Assembly (NCBI GenBank): GCA_035772735.1
Contig: JASDFA010000010.1
Location: 94,632,001 to 94,696,000 of the forward strand
Length of the DNA: 64,000 nucleotides
Direction: 5' to 3'
DNA from: Datura wrightii
Taxonomy: Eukaryota; Streptophyta; Magnoliopsida; Solanales; Solanaceae
Part shown: positions 33,841 to 45,640 of the stretch, in pieces
Position numbering within the stretch: the first letter of the stretch is position 1
Layout: each line of letters opens with the position of its first letter
The notes under the pieces: model-generated
Told to the model about the DNA's origin: nothing
Database searches by the model: none
The model's input: the letters and a program-made list of their open reading frames with translations, nothing else
Translations under genes and position numbers: made by a program

Positions 33841-36022
33841 ATGTTGACAGTTTCCCTAGCTATTGTTCAATCTGCTTGACAGTCGTAGCATCTGACCCAA
33901 CTCTATGACCCATGCTTCATAAATCACTACAGATGTCTTTTAGCTGATCATCTATGGATCTCACATTCTATGGCATCTCAGGCATCATTCTCTCCAACTT
34001 TGACTGTCCAGCCTCCCTTTCACGTGTACTCGGAGGCACGTATAATCCTGTTTGATCATTGCGGTAACCATCATTCCTTCTCCAATCTCCCTCGTGCTCA
34101 TGACCTTTGCTTTTATCTGTATACCCATTCTGATTGCAACTGTCTCCGTATTGGTTCCGACTATAGTTTCTAGAACCTTGATGCCAAGTATCTTGTCCAG
34201 ACCCTTCAGCGTTGGCTTGAAACCCACCACCTGGTTATCTAATATGTTTGCCTCCTACTTAGAATCTGAGTGTTCAGGCCCTATATCCTATCCCTGTGAC
34301 CCCACTGCATTAACCTTTTTGGCTCTAGCGCCCATGATATGCTTCGTGAACAGGTCTAACGATGTGTGCATGAGCTAATTCCTAGACACGTTCTTCCTCC
34401 TTTTGATTTTCTATAGTCAAACCAACAACATATGTACCAGAAGCTTCATCTTCTTTTCGGGTGTGCCATGCTCTATTTTTTTTGTTTACTCTATCTAGAA
34501 TAGTGGCAGTTTGCTCCAGGGTCTGGCTCATCAGTTCTCCTCCCGCCACTGTGTCTGCTATAACTTTAGTACAATTGTTCAATGATCTATAAAAAATTTC
34601 CAACAAGCTATCATCAGGGATTTTGTGTTTCGGGCACTTGGTCAACTTCTTCTTGAAACTAAACTAGGTTTCATAAAGTGCCTCAGTCTTCAGTTGTCAA
34701 AAATTGTAGATTTCATATAGATCTCTTATGTCATTTTTGTACTCCTCACGCTTCTTCCAGTATCAATTATATCTGTATTTTCCATGGTTGTAATTGTAAT
34801 CCCTGTAGTAATTTCGACCTTCGTTCCCCTGACCTTGATGCCAAGAGTCTTGGTTAGTCCCTTGGGTGTTGGTTCAGAAACCTGCCCCTTGATCATACTG
34901 ATAGTTTGCTTCTTCTTCAGATTCTTATTCGGCTCTATCATTTCTCGAGGCCTTGCCCTGAGAACCAACAACATTCACCTTTTCAGCTCCGGCTCCCATC
35001 AAATTCTTAGCTAGAAGCCCCATTGTGGTCTTTATTTCAACAATATCCTAATCTCGCTCTTCATCCTTTCTTCTCTGTTCTGCAGACATACCTACCGCAT
35101 ACGAACCAGCTGAAATCTTCGACACTCTTGTCTGCTATGCGCGGTTGGTTTTAGTGATTCTGTCAAGTAGCTCAGCACCTTCAGCATAAGTGTGACTCAT
35201 GAATGATCCGCCAGACACGGTATCAGCCATCGCCTTGGTGTTATCATTTAAAGATCTATAGAAAATTTCCAACAATGTATCTTCTGGAATCTTGTGGTTG
35301 GGCACCCTTTTAAGCTTCTTGTTGAACCTCAACCATGTCTTGTGAAGTGCCTCGGAATTTAAATTCCTAAAGTTTTATATCTCACCTTTCAGCTGCAAGG
35401 CTCTGAATGGTGGGAAAAATCTTTCAAGAAAAGGTATCCTCAACTCCCTCCATGTAGTGATAGAAGCGTTGGGCAGTTTTGCAACCTAGAGAGTTGCCTC
35501 ACTCCCTAATGGAAAGGGAAATAACCTCAGCCGTATCGCATCTTTACTCACTCCAGGATGTTTATAAGATTTGCAGATACCCACAAAATTAGTCAAATGA
35601 GCATGTCCATCGTCAGTTGCATGACCCGCAAATATTGCCTTCAAGTTGAGTAATTAGATCATAGCACTGGTAATATCAAACTTTGCCATAGAAGGACAAG
35701 CGGGAGAGACAATAGCTCCAGTGCTACCAGGTTTTTCAACATTAGCATCATTATCCTCATCGAAATACCGATGCCTCTGTTGATCTGGACCTCTGTTCCT
35801 TCTAGCTCGCTCTAGTTCAGCAAACAGGTGTTGCTCTTCAGCAACCCTTGCTAATTCTCTATCTCCTGGTCGAGCGTGTTCCACAGCCAACATTCTAGCT
35901 GTAGCTTGGTCCACTGTCTCTTGCTCTTATACGTTGGCCATTCTCCTCATATTTCACAGTGTTTGTTAAAGTTCGTGATCGATTTGAACCAGGGATTTTC
36001 CTTTGCTCCTAGTACTGGGCAT
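33841..36022 (-). pseudogene. Element C gag with internal duplication
   Basis: Probable ATG at 36022 (M-P-S-T-R-S-K-G-K-S), soon followed by stops. Capsid: HATDDGHAHLTNFVGICKSY, GVSKDAIRLRLFPFPLGSEA, LPNASITTWRELRIPFLERF, HKTWLRFNKKLKRVPNHKIP, FYRSLNDNTKAMADTVSGGS. This is the Athila/Tat Gag pattern. The C-terminal part, including the NHKIP/AGG segment, is present a second time (34382-34645, reading PKHKIPDDSLLEIFYRSLNN). Confidence 0.88.
34100..35410 (-). repeat. ~660-bp direct duplication within gag of element C
   Basis: Two diverged copies, about 34100-34760 and 34760-35410. Matching marks: CCTTGATGCCAAG at 34176 and 34833; the IFYRSLN-coding block at about 34570 and 35240; the AGTGCCTC block near 34677 and 35347. 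Divergence between copies is substantial, so the event is old or reflects recombination between two related elements. Confidence 0.75.
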
Positions 36023-36131
36023 GCACAAACCTAAGACTTGTTAAGAACAAAAACAACAAAAGAATAATAAAAAGGAAATAAGCACCAATATTAAAGCAAA
36101 CATTTAACAAAAGCCTTAGCCGTATTCACTA

Positions 36132-36143
36132 GCAATTGCGCCA
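36132..36143 (-). other. Primer-binding site of element C, tRNA-Asp type
   Basis: On the minus strand TGGCGCAATTGC, close to the TGGCGCCGTTGCC complement of tRNA-Asp used by Athila elements, five bases inside the LTR end. Confidence 0.7.
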
Positions 36144-37029
36144 AAATATGATGTCGCCCAAATTACACCTCGCAATTGAGATATAAAGCGATTGATGTCA
36201 AATATAGAACCCAACAAAGGTTGAGGTCGATCCTACAGGGAATATGGAAAGAACTTGAGTTAATGTGATTAGCTATTACTATTGGCTTACTTATTTCCTA
36301 GGGGGAAAATAATTGAAAAACAATATAATAAACAAGAGTAAGGACTAGTAAATGCTTAATCAATTTTGTTGTATTAAATCAACAAGTTGACTAGGATTGT
36401 GTTCCCCATGACTTCATAACTACAAGGCTTTTACACTAGTGATCTAATCCAGTGTTTATCATGCAATATTGGTATGTTAGGTTCACCTAAATGGTTGGTC
36501 TCCTATCAAGATGATTATCACCACGAAACTTTGTTCGTGTATGGGTGTATGCTTAATTAACCCTTACCCTTAATATCGGATGAGCTATTCCTAGACAAGT
36601 TCAAGCTATTAGATGACGGTTGTGTCACGACCCGAGTTTACACCCTAGCCGTAGCACGGGACGAGGAACCCCGAAAGGCTCCAAGTCAACCCATGGAGTA
36701 ATCATAGCATAACACTAAACATAAGAGACTACTAACCACATCAATGAGCAGAAGCTAATATCAAGAATCTAACATAACCCATGTAGAAATTTTAACAACA
36801 TTTAGATAACATTTAGATACAACGGTGAATCTGTAAAAACAAGTCTGAAAGCCTTTTACTAACTGATAAGTTGTTGGGACTAGACCCCAGCTAACTTCCA
36901 CTTCTAAAAAACTAAAACATAAATAAAACAAGCACATAACCCACGTCCTCGGAAGATGAGGACTCACCACTAGAAACTGGGAGAGGAAGGAGAATATCTA
37001 GCCTCGCGGCTGAACCTGCAGACCTAAAT

Positions 37030-37050
37030 CTATATCATGAAATGATATAG
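37030..37050 (-). other. LTR hairpin, D type
   Basis: Plus strand CTATATCAT, GAA, ATGATATAG: nine perfect pairs, three-base loop, 407 bp from the LTR terminus. Homologues at 46487, 46659 and 57912. Confidence 0.65.
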
Positions 37051-37309
37051 CACAAGAGACGTGCAGTTAATACTTGGAATGTACTGAGTATGCAGGAAGC
37101 CTAAATAAAGTAACTCATCATTTATATACTAGAAGGAAATAATGTAAAACATTTTAATAGAAATGTAATTGAAATGAGATACGACAATCTTATATGAGAT
37201 TCACATATTCAATTAACATAACCACATTATAATGACGTACATTATTGTAGGATCAGCTGATGCCCAAAAGTAATAATTGGAAATAATACAGAGGTACGGT
37301 GCCGTGACT

Positions 37310-37678
37310 TATATCAAGAGGGTCCCTAACTGTCCAAGGGGGGAGTCCCTGACTGTCTAAGCGAGCATCCCTGACTATCAAAGGAAAATACTCTCGCTAG
37401 GGAGAATCCCTGACTGTCAAAGGGAGAAAGATGCTCTGATATGGAGGTTCACTGACTGGCTAGGGATGTTAGTCCCGACCAACTAAGGAGCAACATTCAT
37501 GGCTAGTAGCTAAGGATGCGAGTCTAAGGAAACATTCTTGCTGAAGAGAATCCCAAATGACTAGGGAAACATTCTTGCTAACAAGAATCCCAAATGACTA
37601 GGGAAACATTCTTACTAACGAGAATCCTTACTGACTAGAGAAATATTCTTACTGACGAGCATCTCGACTGACAAACGC
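37310..37678. repeat. Tandem repeats in the solo LTR, including a 37-bp array
   Basis: From 37528 the anchor AACATTCTT (or AATATTCTT) recurs at 37531, 37568, 37605 and 37642, an exact 37-bp period over four units with GAGAATCCC and TGACTAG inside. Upstream, 37320-37440, shorter imperfect units carry CCCTGACTGTC. Absent or strongly reduced in the D2 LTR at 57521, which accounts for part of its smaller size. Confidence 0.85.
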
Positions 37679-40600
37679 TAATCTAAGTTGCAACAGCTAA
37701 TTAGAGACAAGAACCTTTACTGTTTTTTATCATACAACATACTTTTCGACAAGATTGGGGCTACTTTCTAATAACAACAAACCCAATAGTTTCAATATCA
37801 TTCACATCATCATGTAGCATAAGGTCATGCATGATTGATAGAATCCACTCATACTTTATCGAAGATGCATGACTTCATTTATTTCAAATCATACCACAAG
37901 CTAACATTTTATTAAATTTTGGAGACTTCGCTTCAAACAATGTGGTATGATTATTTCAGAGAGACCATCATTTAAAATCGACATGTGAGCATTACTCAAA
38001 GCTTAGTCACACATGGATATAATAAATTCATTTTGAAAGAAACAACATAATCATGGGTAGTGTTAGGAACGTGCTTTTATCATCAAACCAACGAGCATGC
38101 TACATATTTAAACTAGCATTTTTCTATCATGGACTCTTGATTTCGTACTCACCTCATTCAATAGGTAATATAAGATCAAACATGATTAATAGAATTCAAC
38201 TCATAATCTATCAACGATACATAACTTCATGTAACTAGGTTACAACCATTTCACACACTTGTCACGATCACTCCATTTATGAACTCTTTAGCCACGGGCG
38301 TTTTAGATTCTAAGATTTTATAAAATTTATTTTTAGTAAGGAAAATCAATATAGCATACGCCCAAGCATCATAGTTCAACAATGGAGATGCGACCTAGTC
38401 ACCAATCAATTAAATCTAAGACATGTTGATGGAACATAATGTACTTCAATTACTCAAGACCACAGCTCCTACTCAATCCAAAATGGTCTTCAATATCATA
38501 ATCAAGTCATTAGGATTAATTACACAATATTCCCAAAATTTCATCATGTTCATGAATTACTATGATAATCAAGGGAGAAATGAACCTATCCCATTCAATA
38601 CTCAACCCAATTTATGAAGAACATACCACACTCATACATTCTCAACCTACATATAATTATTAAAGATAACCCATAAATTAATGATTCAATTAAATTCATA
38701 GTCGAAGTAGAGGTTAGCATTTATGAAAAATAAAGATGAATTTACCCTTATTACAAACCCTATATCATGCTTTTCTAGATTTATGGAAACCGGGTATTTA
38801 ATAAAAAAATATTCTTGGGGACACAAGGATGGAAGAGTACCTTGTTGAAAGACCTGCATACCTTGTAGATGAAAATACCACTCGAAAATCTTCCTTGAAG
38901 CTTGAAGAACACCTTGGTGAAAACCCTAGAATCTTGAGAAGAGAGGAGGAAGAAGGAGAGTTGGGAGAATGAGGGTTTAGGGATGAAAATCCCTTAAAAT
39001 AATGCAAGGTAGAACCCAAAACGACATTGTTTAGGAGTTAAAAGCATAGGAGTTTACAAAAATGTCCCTGGAGAAAACATAAAAATCTAACCGAACTGGA
39101 ACCCACGACCCTTACCACGAATCGTTTGTCCTTTGCACAACCCGTGGTAACATTCCGTTGATCAACTGTCGAAGCTCCCAAATCTCAGGTTCAATCCCAC
39201 GACTCGACAGGACGTGTCGTCCCTGCTCGCAACGGGTTGTTGCTTCGTCCGTTGAATCCTTCTGAACCTTCTGAGCTTCCTCACAATGGGCCTCACTATG
39301 ACTCGTTGTACCCTACAACGAGTCGTGGTTTCCATCCATCATTTCCACTGTGAGCGTCCACTTCCCTACCACACCTCCTGACAATGGACTGTTGTTTCTC
39401 ACAACGCGCCGTTGTAACACTCATTGATACCACTGCCATCTGAACACCAGAACCCATGATTGCCAACAATGGATCGTTCTTTCTTGTAACAAGTCATTAT
39501 GAAGCTCATTGTTTACACTGCCGCCAGGCCTAAGCCCTTTCCACGACTACTCACAATGGCTCATGGTTACCTACCACGAGTCGTTGTATCTTCTCATTCT
39601 GCAACTTTTCCCCAGTTTTGGCAGTTTTCAATTTTTAACCCCCGGGTCTACTCTTAGGAACTTCTGGGGTATTACAGGTTGATAGACTCAAATCTCTATT
39701 GTTAATCCCTTTTCTCATTCACTACCCCCTTGATCCAGTAAATAAGAATAAGGCAAATTCGAACTTTTGCAATCTTTAAGAAATAATTAAAACGAAGAGA
39801 AAAAAAATACATGCGTTAAACTTCATTCAAGAATCACTAAGTGTTTTACCTATGTGTTTTAATTCATCATGGTTTCCATAACACTAGTTATGGCTTTAGC
39901 TACTCATGCTTGAATAATCACAATCACAAAATATAGAAGAAATCATAATTATCACTTACAAAAATTCATAGAAGAAAACATCGTGAATTTAATAAAACTC
40001 CAAAAATCGATGAACAAAACTCCAATATTATTTAATTCTCAAATTCAATAAAAAAATTACAAACTTTATTTCTTGAACTAAGAAGGATCATTAACAACAC
40101 TAGAATTTGCGTGAAAGTTGGTAAAATAAACTTTGTTCAAAAAATAAACCTAAAATTATATTTATAGTTCCAAGCAAATCTTATCCTAACTAAACTTGGA
40201 TTCCAGATTGGCAGGGGTAACGAGCCAAGTAACGAATCGTTGGGTCTCCCAACAAGTCGTGGCCAGTGATCTTGAGTCGTTCTCAGTAATATGTCCAGTC
40301 TTTGTGATGGATGACATAACAACTTATTAGGCCTGGGCACTAGTCATTAGGTCTCTCGGGGCCCTAACTCACCAAACCTTTCAGTGCACTTGACGGATGC
40401 CCATAGTGTTTGATGAGTAGTCATCACTTCACCCGATGACTCGTTATGTCACTCGTTGCCTTCACTGGACATTCTTCCGAAATTCTTCTCCCAATCTCCA
40501 TGATTGTCATAACGACTCATTATCGGATTTAACGAGACGTGCATTTAACTCGTTAGGTACCCTGGATTGTCTTCATCAAGCTTAATTTATTCCCATGACT

Positions 40601-41444
40601 CGAGGCATAGGTCGTTTATTGGGATGACGATTCGTGGCCTGGGTATCAACCTACAATTTTTCCCATTTTGCCTTACTTTGCCTATTTCCCGTTTCGGACC
40701 TTTTTTTCCTGCAACATTTGACACAAACGCATGATATTTACATAAACATACATGGAATGTGCATAGTTTCTTGGTTTTAAACGTCAAAAGTGCCGTAAAA
40801 TCACAACACATCATATTATAGCTGCCCTGCAGACATGCTCAGCTAGGGAACTGAATAGTTGGTCATCTTCGACCTTACTGTTTGCTTATGAGCTATCATT
40901 GTCCTAACATGATATTCAGTGTATTGTTTAGGCCACTCCAGACCTTTCCCTATTCTGTCCAGCCAATTAGCGATCGTAATCACTGCCAGGACCCTTTGGT
41001 CAGGTGTACGCAGATAGAATATGCCAATGGGAAGCTATATAAACCAGTCTAGGGGTGAGTAAGAGTAGCACTCGTGTTAGGCCTAAAGGACCAGATATGC
41101 CTTATAAGTGATTAGGTTTGTAGATTGTAACATAGTGTCCCTAGTTGGGATAGATTGTATTTCATACTACCTCTCGCCATGAATAGCTAAGAGGCTGCTA
41201 GATGTACGAACTGCTTATGGAGCTATAAACTGCTTACGAAGCTATGATGCTTCTATAAAGGCCTACGGGGTTATAGATTACTAAGGGAGCTACAAGATTA
41301 CCTTACTTACAGAACTACTGACCGGCCTATGGGGTAATATTGAAGTCTATTCACTTCTGAACTTATTCTATGTTGTAGTGGCATTACAAACCCTTCGTAT
41401 AGCCTCGTGTGCTCGGGTTACAATTATAGGGGCGAAAAGGTCTA

Positions 41445-41660
41445 ATTCAATTATAGGACTCTAGATGGCTCATATTCAGTTATAGGAGACCAGTGGGTTA
41501 TATTTAGTTACAGGAGCCCAGATAGCTCATATTCAGTTATAGGAGCCCAGATGGCTCATATTTAGTTATAGGAGCCCAAATGGCTCATATACAGTTACAG
41601 GAGCCCAAACAGCTCAATACAGTCATAAGGAGCCTAAATGGCTCAGATATAGTTACAGTT
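41445..41660 (+). repeat. 29-bp tandem repeat in LTR F
   Basis: About seven units of the type CAGTTATAGGAGCCCAGATG GCTCATATT (written in two parts), with CATATTCAG-type anchors near 41471, 41500, 41528, 41557 and 41587. The GAGCC...GGCTC parts are complementary, echoing the dyads in the A LTR although the unit length differs. Confidence 0.8.
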
Positions 41661-41983
41661 ACTTATAGATTCTAAGGGGTACCAATAGGGGTATATAGAC
41701 TGATTGGACCTGCCGAGGATTATGGGGGCCTAGGTAGGTTATTACTGTGTTGCTTGTACCTTCCCGGGTTACGGGGGCCAAGTTAGGTTCTTGTTTGTAT
41801 ACTTGACTGCCAACTATAGCTTATGAATGTATATTTGTACAATTTCAGCTCATTTTTTTGCAGTCATTTACTAGATGCAGACTATGGATAAGAATGGTCA
41901 CAGGTTATCTCCTGCCCCTTCTAGCTACTTATTTTCAGTCTTTATCAACTTCTAATCAGCTTTTTATTACTGCCTTTATATAT

Positions 41984-42002
41984 TTGGTACATATTGTACT
42001 GA
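41984..42002 (+). other. LTR hairpin in LTR F
   Basis: Arms TTGGTACA and TGTACTGA around TAT. Two pairs are U-G and G-U wobbles in the sense RNA, so the stem persists there but not in the antisense RNA. 619 bp before the LTR end, as in element A. Confidence 0.55.
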
Positions 42003-42621
42003 CACCCAACTATGGGGCGCTGCATACTTGCCTATAGGTTTAGACAGATAGGATTCAGGACCTCCATTAGCAACTACTGGAAGTCGGCAGATTGGCCATC
42101 TCCTTTCATTCGGAGTTGCTATGCTATAGAGATTTATCTGTCTTTTATATGTTTAGCATTTGGGTAGGCCGAGGCCTTGTCACGACCAATATTTTTACTC
42201 TTAGATGCTTACAGACTGCGGTTTTTTGTTAGCTGTCCGTGTTGGCCGTGTGGGACCTATATATGTTCAGTTCTGTATGTTGGCCGTGTGGAGCCTACTA
42301 TAGCTTTCAATTAGAGGCCTTGTTGGTTGTAGTGTTTATAAGACTACCTATTTTTCATTATGTTATAACTAGACTGCATGGTGGTCTTGTCGGCCTTCAT
42401 AGGATCTATTTTAGTGTTGTGTGGGTTGGTTTACCTGTGTTCTTTTACAGGTGCTGTGTGGCCTTATCGGCTTGAGGTTGTGTTTAAAACCGAGGTTAGT
42501 AGTTTGTTTTCTTGATTTTGAGTCGCTGGTAGGCACCAAAGGTGCATATGCCCAGTCAGGTGAACCTAGATCCCAGTGTGGCATTAAGCGCCAGTCATGC
42601 CTCCCAAGGTGGGGCGTGACA

Positions 42622-43889
42622 AGACTAATGTAAATATTGAAGCTTTTAGATATGTTATCTCCAAAAAAGGGGGGTTTATAAAAAACTGTTATAAAAAAGA
42701 TTGAAAATCGATTGTTTTTTATCACAATTTTCAATTAACTAGGGTAGTTGTTCCCCATGGGTTCATAACTACTTCAGGTTTACACTCATGATCTATCCAA
42801 ATGCCTACTTGTAGAACTGATAGCTAGAGTTCATCCAAATGACTGGTTCGACCCTATTGGATGACTATCCTAAATTTTCGGGTTACGTCTCATGAGAGAT
42901 TTCAATTCAACCATTATTAATTTGTTCCAAATTAACTATCTTAGGACCGCAGCTCAAGCAATACAATGACCCATAAAGATCAAGGTTTTTTTTATAATTC
43001 ACTTTTCTTAATCTCTACTTCTCTAGGTTAAAGCAAGTGAAAAATTCAGGCAAGTCTTAGCATAGTTCTTCCTTAAGAAACATTAAAGATGAAGAGAATA
43101 CAATACAAGTATTTAACATTGGTTCTGAATAACTTTGTGTAACCTTAGTTTGTTAATTCACCATGCTTCCTAAAACCCTAGTTGTGGAGGTTCTAGCCTC
43201 TCATGATTGTAAAATTGTTATTAGTATTTATAGACAAACACATAATTGAATACTTACAACGATGTTTAAAAGAAAACCTATTTTGAATATTGCAAGAATT
43301 GACGTTGAATAATCCAAGAACACAGAAGAAATTAAAGCAAGAAATCTCTAAGACCTGAATTATAATTCACAACAACTTGTCTCTCTAATTGCGTCTATTT
43401 GTTTCTCTCTACTGAAAATAACCTAAAAAGAATTTATACAAATAATTGCAACCTTCTCATAAGTAAATAGGAAAACTACAACACACTATCGCAGCCTTTA
43501 CCTACGACCCGTAATAAGATTGTACGGGTCATATCTTGACTCGTACGCTGGCTAGCTTCTGTTAAATCTAGCTAAGTGTCGAGACATGGTATGACTCGTA
43601 CCAAGAACATACGAGTCATATAATCTTCCTGTGTCTTGATCTTGCAATTGCTGGCATCTTCTGTTAACTTCTATGGATGGCATAATACGACTCGTACCTT
43701 CGTCACACAATCCGTGACTCCTTCTTGTACCTTTAGTAATTCCATTCATCTATTCTTCCAGTCTTTTCCATGGTTCCTTGCCACCCGTACTAGGATATTT
43801 GTCCTGTGTAATTTCTCCTAAACACAACTCAATCCATGTTATTTTCCCAATTTTAAGTATTGAAAGTGTTTTAAACTCACAACACATCA
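42622..43889 (-). repeat. Truncated Athila-like LTR (C3)
   Basis: Ends CACAACACATCA on the plus strand and aligns with C0 and the element C LTRs from about 150 bp inside the LTR. Its left part is replaced by LTR F. 43490-43760 holds the ACGASTCGT-like cluster. It abuts coding sequence of element E at 43890. Confidence 0.75.
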
Positions 43890-44300
43890 GTGGACATCGA
43901 CTTCCATTTCACTAGAGGTCGCTAGGCCCCGCGCCATCATCAACCAGTGTTCTATGCAGACCTAGGCAAGATCATAGGGGTAGACGATCCGGCTCTAGAG
44001 GTCAGGGGAGCATGTGAGGAGAGCCCAGCTACAGTTTGTGGAAGATGTGGTAGGAGGCACACATGAGAGTGCTTAGTAGGTATAGGTGCATGTTTCGGGT
44101 GTGTAAACCTCGATCATCTAATCAGTGATTTCCTCTAAGCAAGACAAGGCCATGGTAGAGGCCGTGACCTAGCCACCAGTTCAGTAATTCCACCAGCACG
44201 CTCAACTCAGCACAGTGTATCCACTAGTACAGGTGGTGGCTAGTGTCCAAACAGATTTTATGAACTATCATATCATCAGGAGCAGAAGTCTCTCCCAATG
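43890..44300 (+). pseudogene. gag C-terminus of element E
   Basis: A first knuckle-like box reads C-G-R-C-G-R-R-H-T-stop-E-C (near 44038-44075), as in related plant Gags with CxxCGRxHxGxC, then a damaged second knuckle (G-C-M-F-R) and a STQHSVSTSTGGG-like tail. Stops are frequent. Confidence 0.65.
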
Positions 44301-44650
44301 TGATCACTGATATACTGTGAGTATTCCATCTTAATGTGTGTATGCATTATTAGATCTAGGGGCTACTTTATCTTTTGTGACTCCTTATGTTGCTATTAGT
44401 TTTAGAGTCAGTCCCGAAATCCTATCCGAACCCTTCATAAATGGTACTCCAGTCCATATAGTTGTAGCTCGATGGGTATATAAAAAATTCCTTGTCACAG
44501 TCCTTCATATAGTCCCCTCATCCGACCTAGTAGATTTAGAGATGATTGATTTTGATGTTATATTCGGTATGGATAGGTTAAATGCATGTTATGCCTTAGT
44601 GAGGTGTAGAACTCATTCGGTAGAGTTTCAATTTCCGGGTGAGTAGGTCC
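44301..44650 (+). pseudogene. Protease of element E
   Basis: A 102-residue open frame: ALLDLGATLSFVTPYVAISF, SEPFINGTPVHIVVARWVY, DLEMIDFDVIFGMDRLNACY, ending at a TAG after QFPGE. The catalytic D of LLDLGATLS is present, which makes it the most intact protease in the window. Confidence 0.88.
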
Positions 44651-45640
44651 AAGAATGGAAAGGTAGTTTAGTTGTGCCTATAGGTCACTTTGTTTCCTAT
44701 CTCAAGGTCGGGAAGATCATTTCTATGGGTTGTGTATATCATCTAGTTTGGGTTAAGGATTCTACGTCCGAGACCCCAAATATTCAATAAGATTCTATAA
44801 TATGTGAGTATCTAGAGGTGTCTCATGATGATCTACTAGGAGGCCCTCCCGAGTGGGAGATTGATTTTGGTATCAACCTTCTGCCATATACATAACAAAT
44901 ATCCATTTCTCCTTATAGAATAGCTCCAGCCGAGCTAAAAGAGTTGACAGAGTAGTTGAAAAATCTCCTAGATAAGGGTTTCATCGGGCCTATTAAATTC
45001 CCATTGGGTGCTCCAGTTCTCTTTGTTCGAAAGAAGGATGGTTCCCTTAGAATGCGCATTGATTATCGGCAGTTGAAAAAGGTCACAGTCAAGAACAAGA
45101 ATCCCCTTCCTGGGATTGATGACTTGTTTGATCAAATTTAGTGTGTTAACTGCTTCTCGAAGATAGACCTTATATCGGCTATCATCAGCTCAGAGTTAGA
45201 GAGAGTGACATCTTGAAGACAACTTTCAAGACTCGGCATGGTCAATATGAGTTTGTAGTTATGTCTTTTAGACTAATAAATAGTCCTACAACTTTAATGG
45301 ATTTGATGAATAGGGTGTTCAAGCAGTATTTGGATATGTTCATGATTGTTTTCTTAGATGATATTCTCATATACTCTTAGAGCAAGGAGGCAAATGCAAA
45401 TCATCTGAGGATTGTGTTGTAGACTCTTAGGGATCATAAATTGTTTGCTAAATTAAGCAATTGTGAGTTTTGATTAAACTCAGTAGCATTCTTGGGTCAT
45501 GTGGTGTCTAGAAATTGTGTGTAGATGGACTCTCAAAAGATAGAGGCAGTGAAGAATTGGCCTAGACCAGTTAGTCCTTTAGATATCAGGAGCATCTTAG
45601 GTTACGGTGGCTACTATAGAAGGTTTGTTGAAGGATTTTC
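44651..45640 (+). pseudogene. Reverse transcriptase of element E
   Basis: Pieces in order: PEWEIDFGINLLP, RIAPAELKELTE-stop, LLDKGFIGPIKFPLGAPVLF, DGSLRMRIDYRQLKKVTVK, PGIDDLFDQI-stop, FSKIDL with a one-base loss right after it, then F-L-D-D-I-L-I-Y-S near 45352 with both catalytic aspartates, FLGHVVS, KIEAVKNWPRPVSPLDIRS. Stops every 40-80 codons. Confidence 0.9.

Larger units (their letters stand above)
36623..39676 (-). mobile_element. Solo LTR, D family, perfect target-site duplication
   Basis: A 3,054-bp LTR, plus-strand ends TGTCACGACCCG and GGGGTATTACA, flanked by GGTTG at 36618-36622 and 39677-39681. No internal region remains, the mark of unequal recombination between the two LTRs of a former full element. 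By comparison with elements E and D2 the transcribed strand is minus (LTR start TGTAATACCCC). Contains a 37-bp array, a hairpin at 37030, and an ACGASTCGT-rich stretch at 39090-39600. Confidence 0.95.
25432..40813 (-). mobile_element. Element C: Athila-like gypsy element, minus strand, lacking visible RT/RH/IN
   Basis: LTRs at 25432-27543 and 36149-40813 (the latter split by a solo LTR) have TG..CA ends. From right to left: LTR, tRNA-Asp-type primer site, Gag of the Athila/Tat kind, GTLPSN-type linker and retropepsin, a non-coding spacer rich in ACGASTCGT-like dyads, an ORF resembling the putative plant transposon domain, a pyrimidine-rich spacer, and LTR. No RT, RNase H or integrase motif was found in 27544-33000, so this copy is non-autonomous or internally deleted. 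Flanking five bases do not match (ACTCC versus TATTA). Confidence 0.8.
36149..40813 (-). repeat. 5' LTR of element C, interrupted by a solo LTR
   Basis: Plus-strand ends TGATGTCGCCC and CACAACACATCA. 36149-36622 and 39682-40813 together align with 25432-27543. The interruption is the solo LTR plus one target-site copy. Removing 36623-39681 restores AGATGACGGTTGATAGACTC, which matches AGATGAGGGTTGATAGCCTC near 25881. Confidence 0.88.
40814..42621 (+). repeat. 5'-truncated A/B-type chromovirus LTR (F)
   Basis: Ends CTCCCAAGGTGGGGCGTGACA and contains the GTACCTTCCCGGGTTACGGG and GGCCTTGTCGGC-like blocks of A and B LTRs, plus a hairpin at 41984. The first part is missing: it starts straight after element C. 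No primer site follows its end, so it is a 3' LTR or broken solo LTR. Confidence 0.85.

Noticed and set aside
25432..40813. Target-site duplication for element C
   Set aside because: The flanks ACTCC and TATTA do not match, so at least one border is rearranged; no TSD is claimed.
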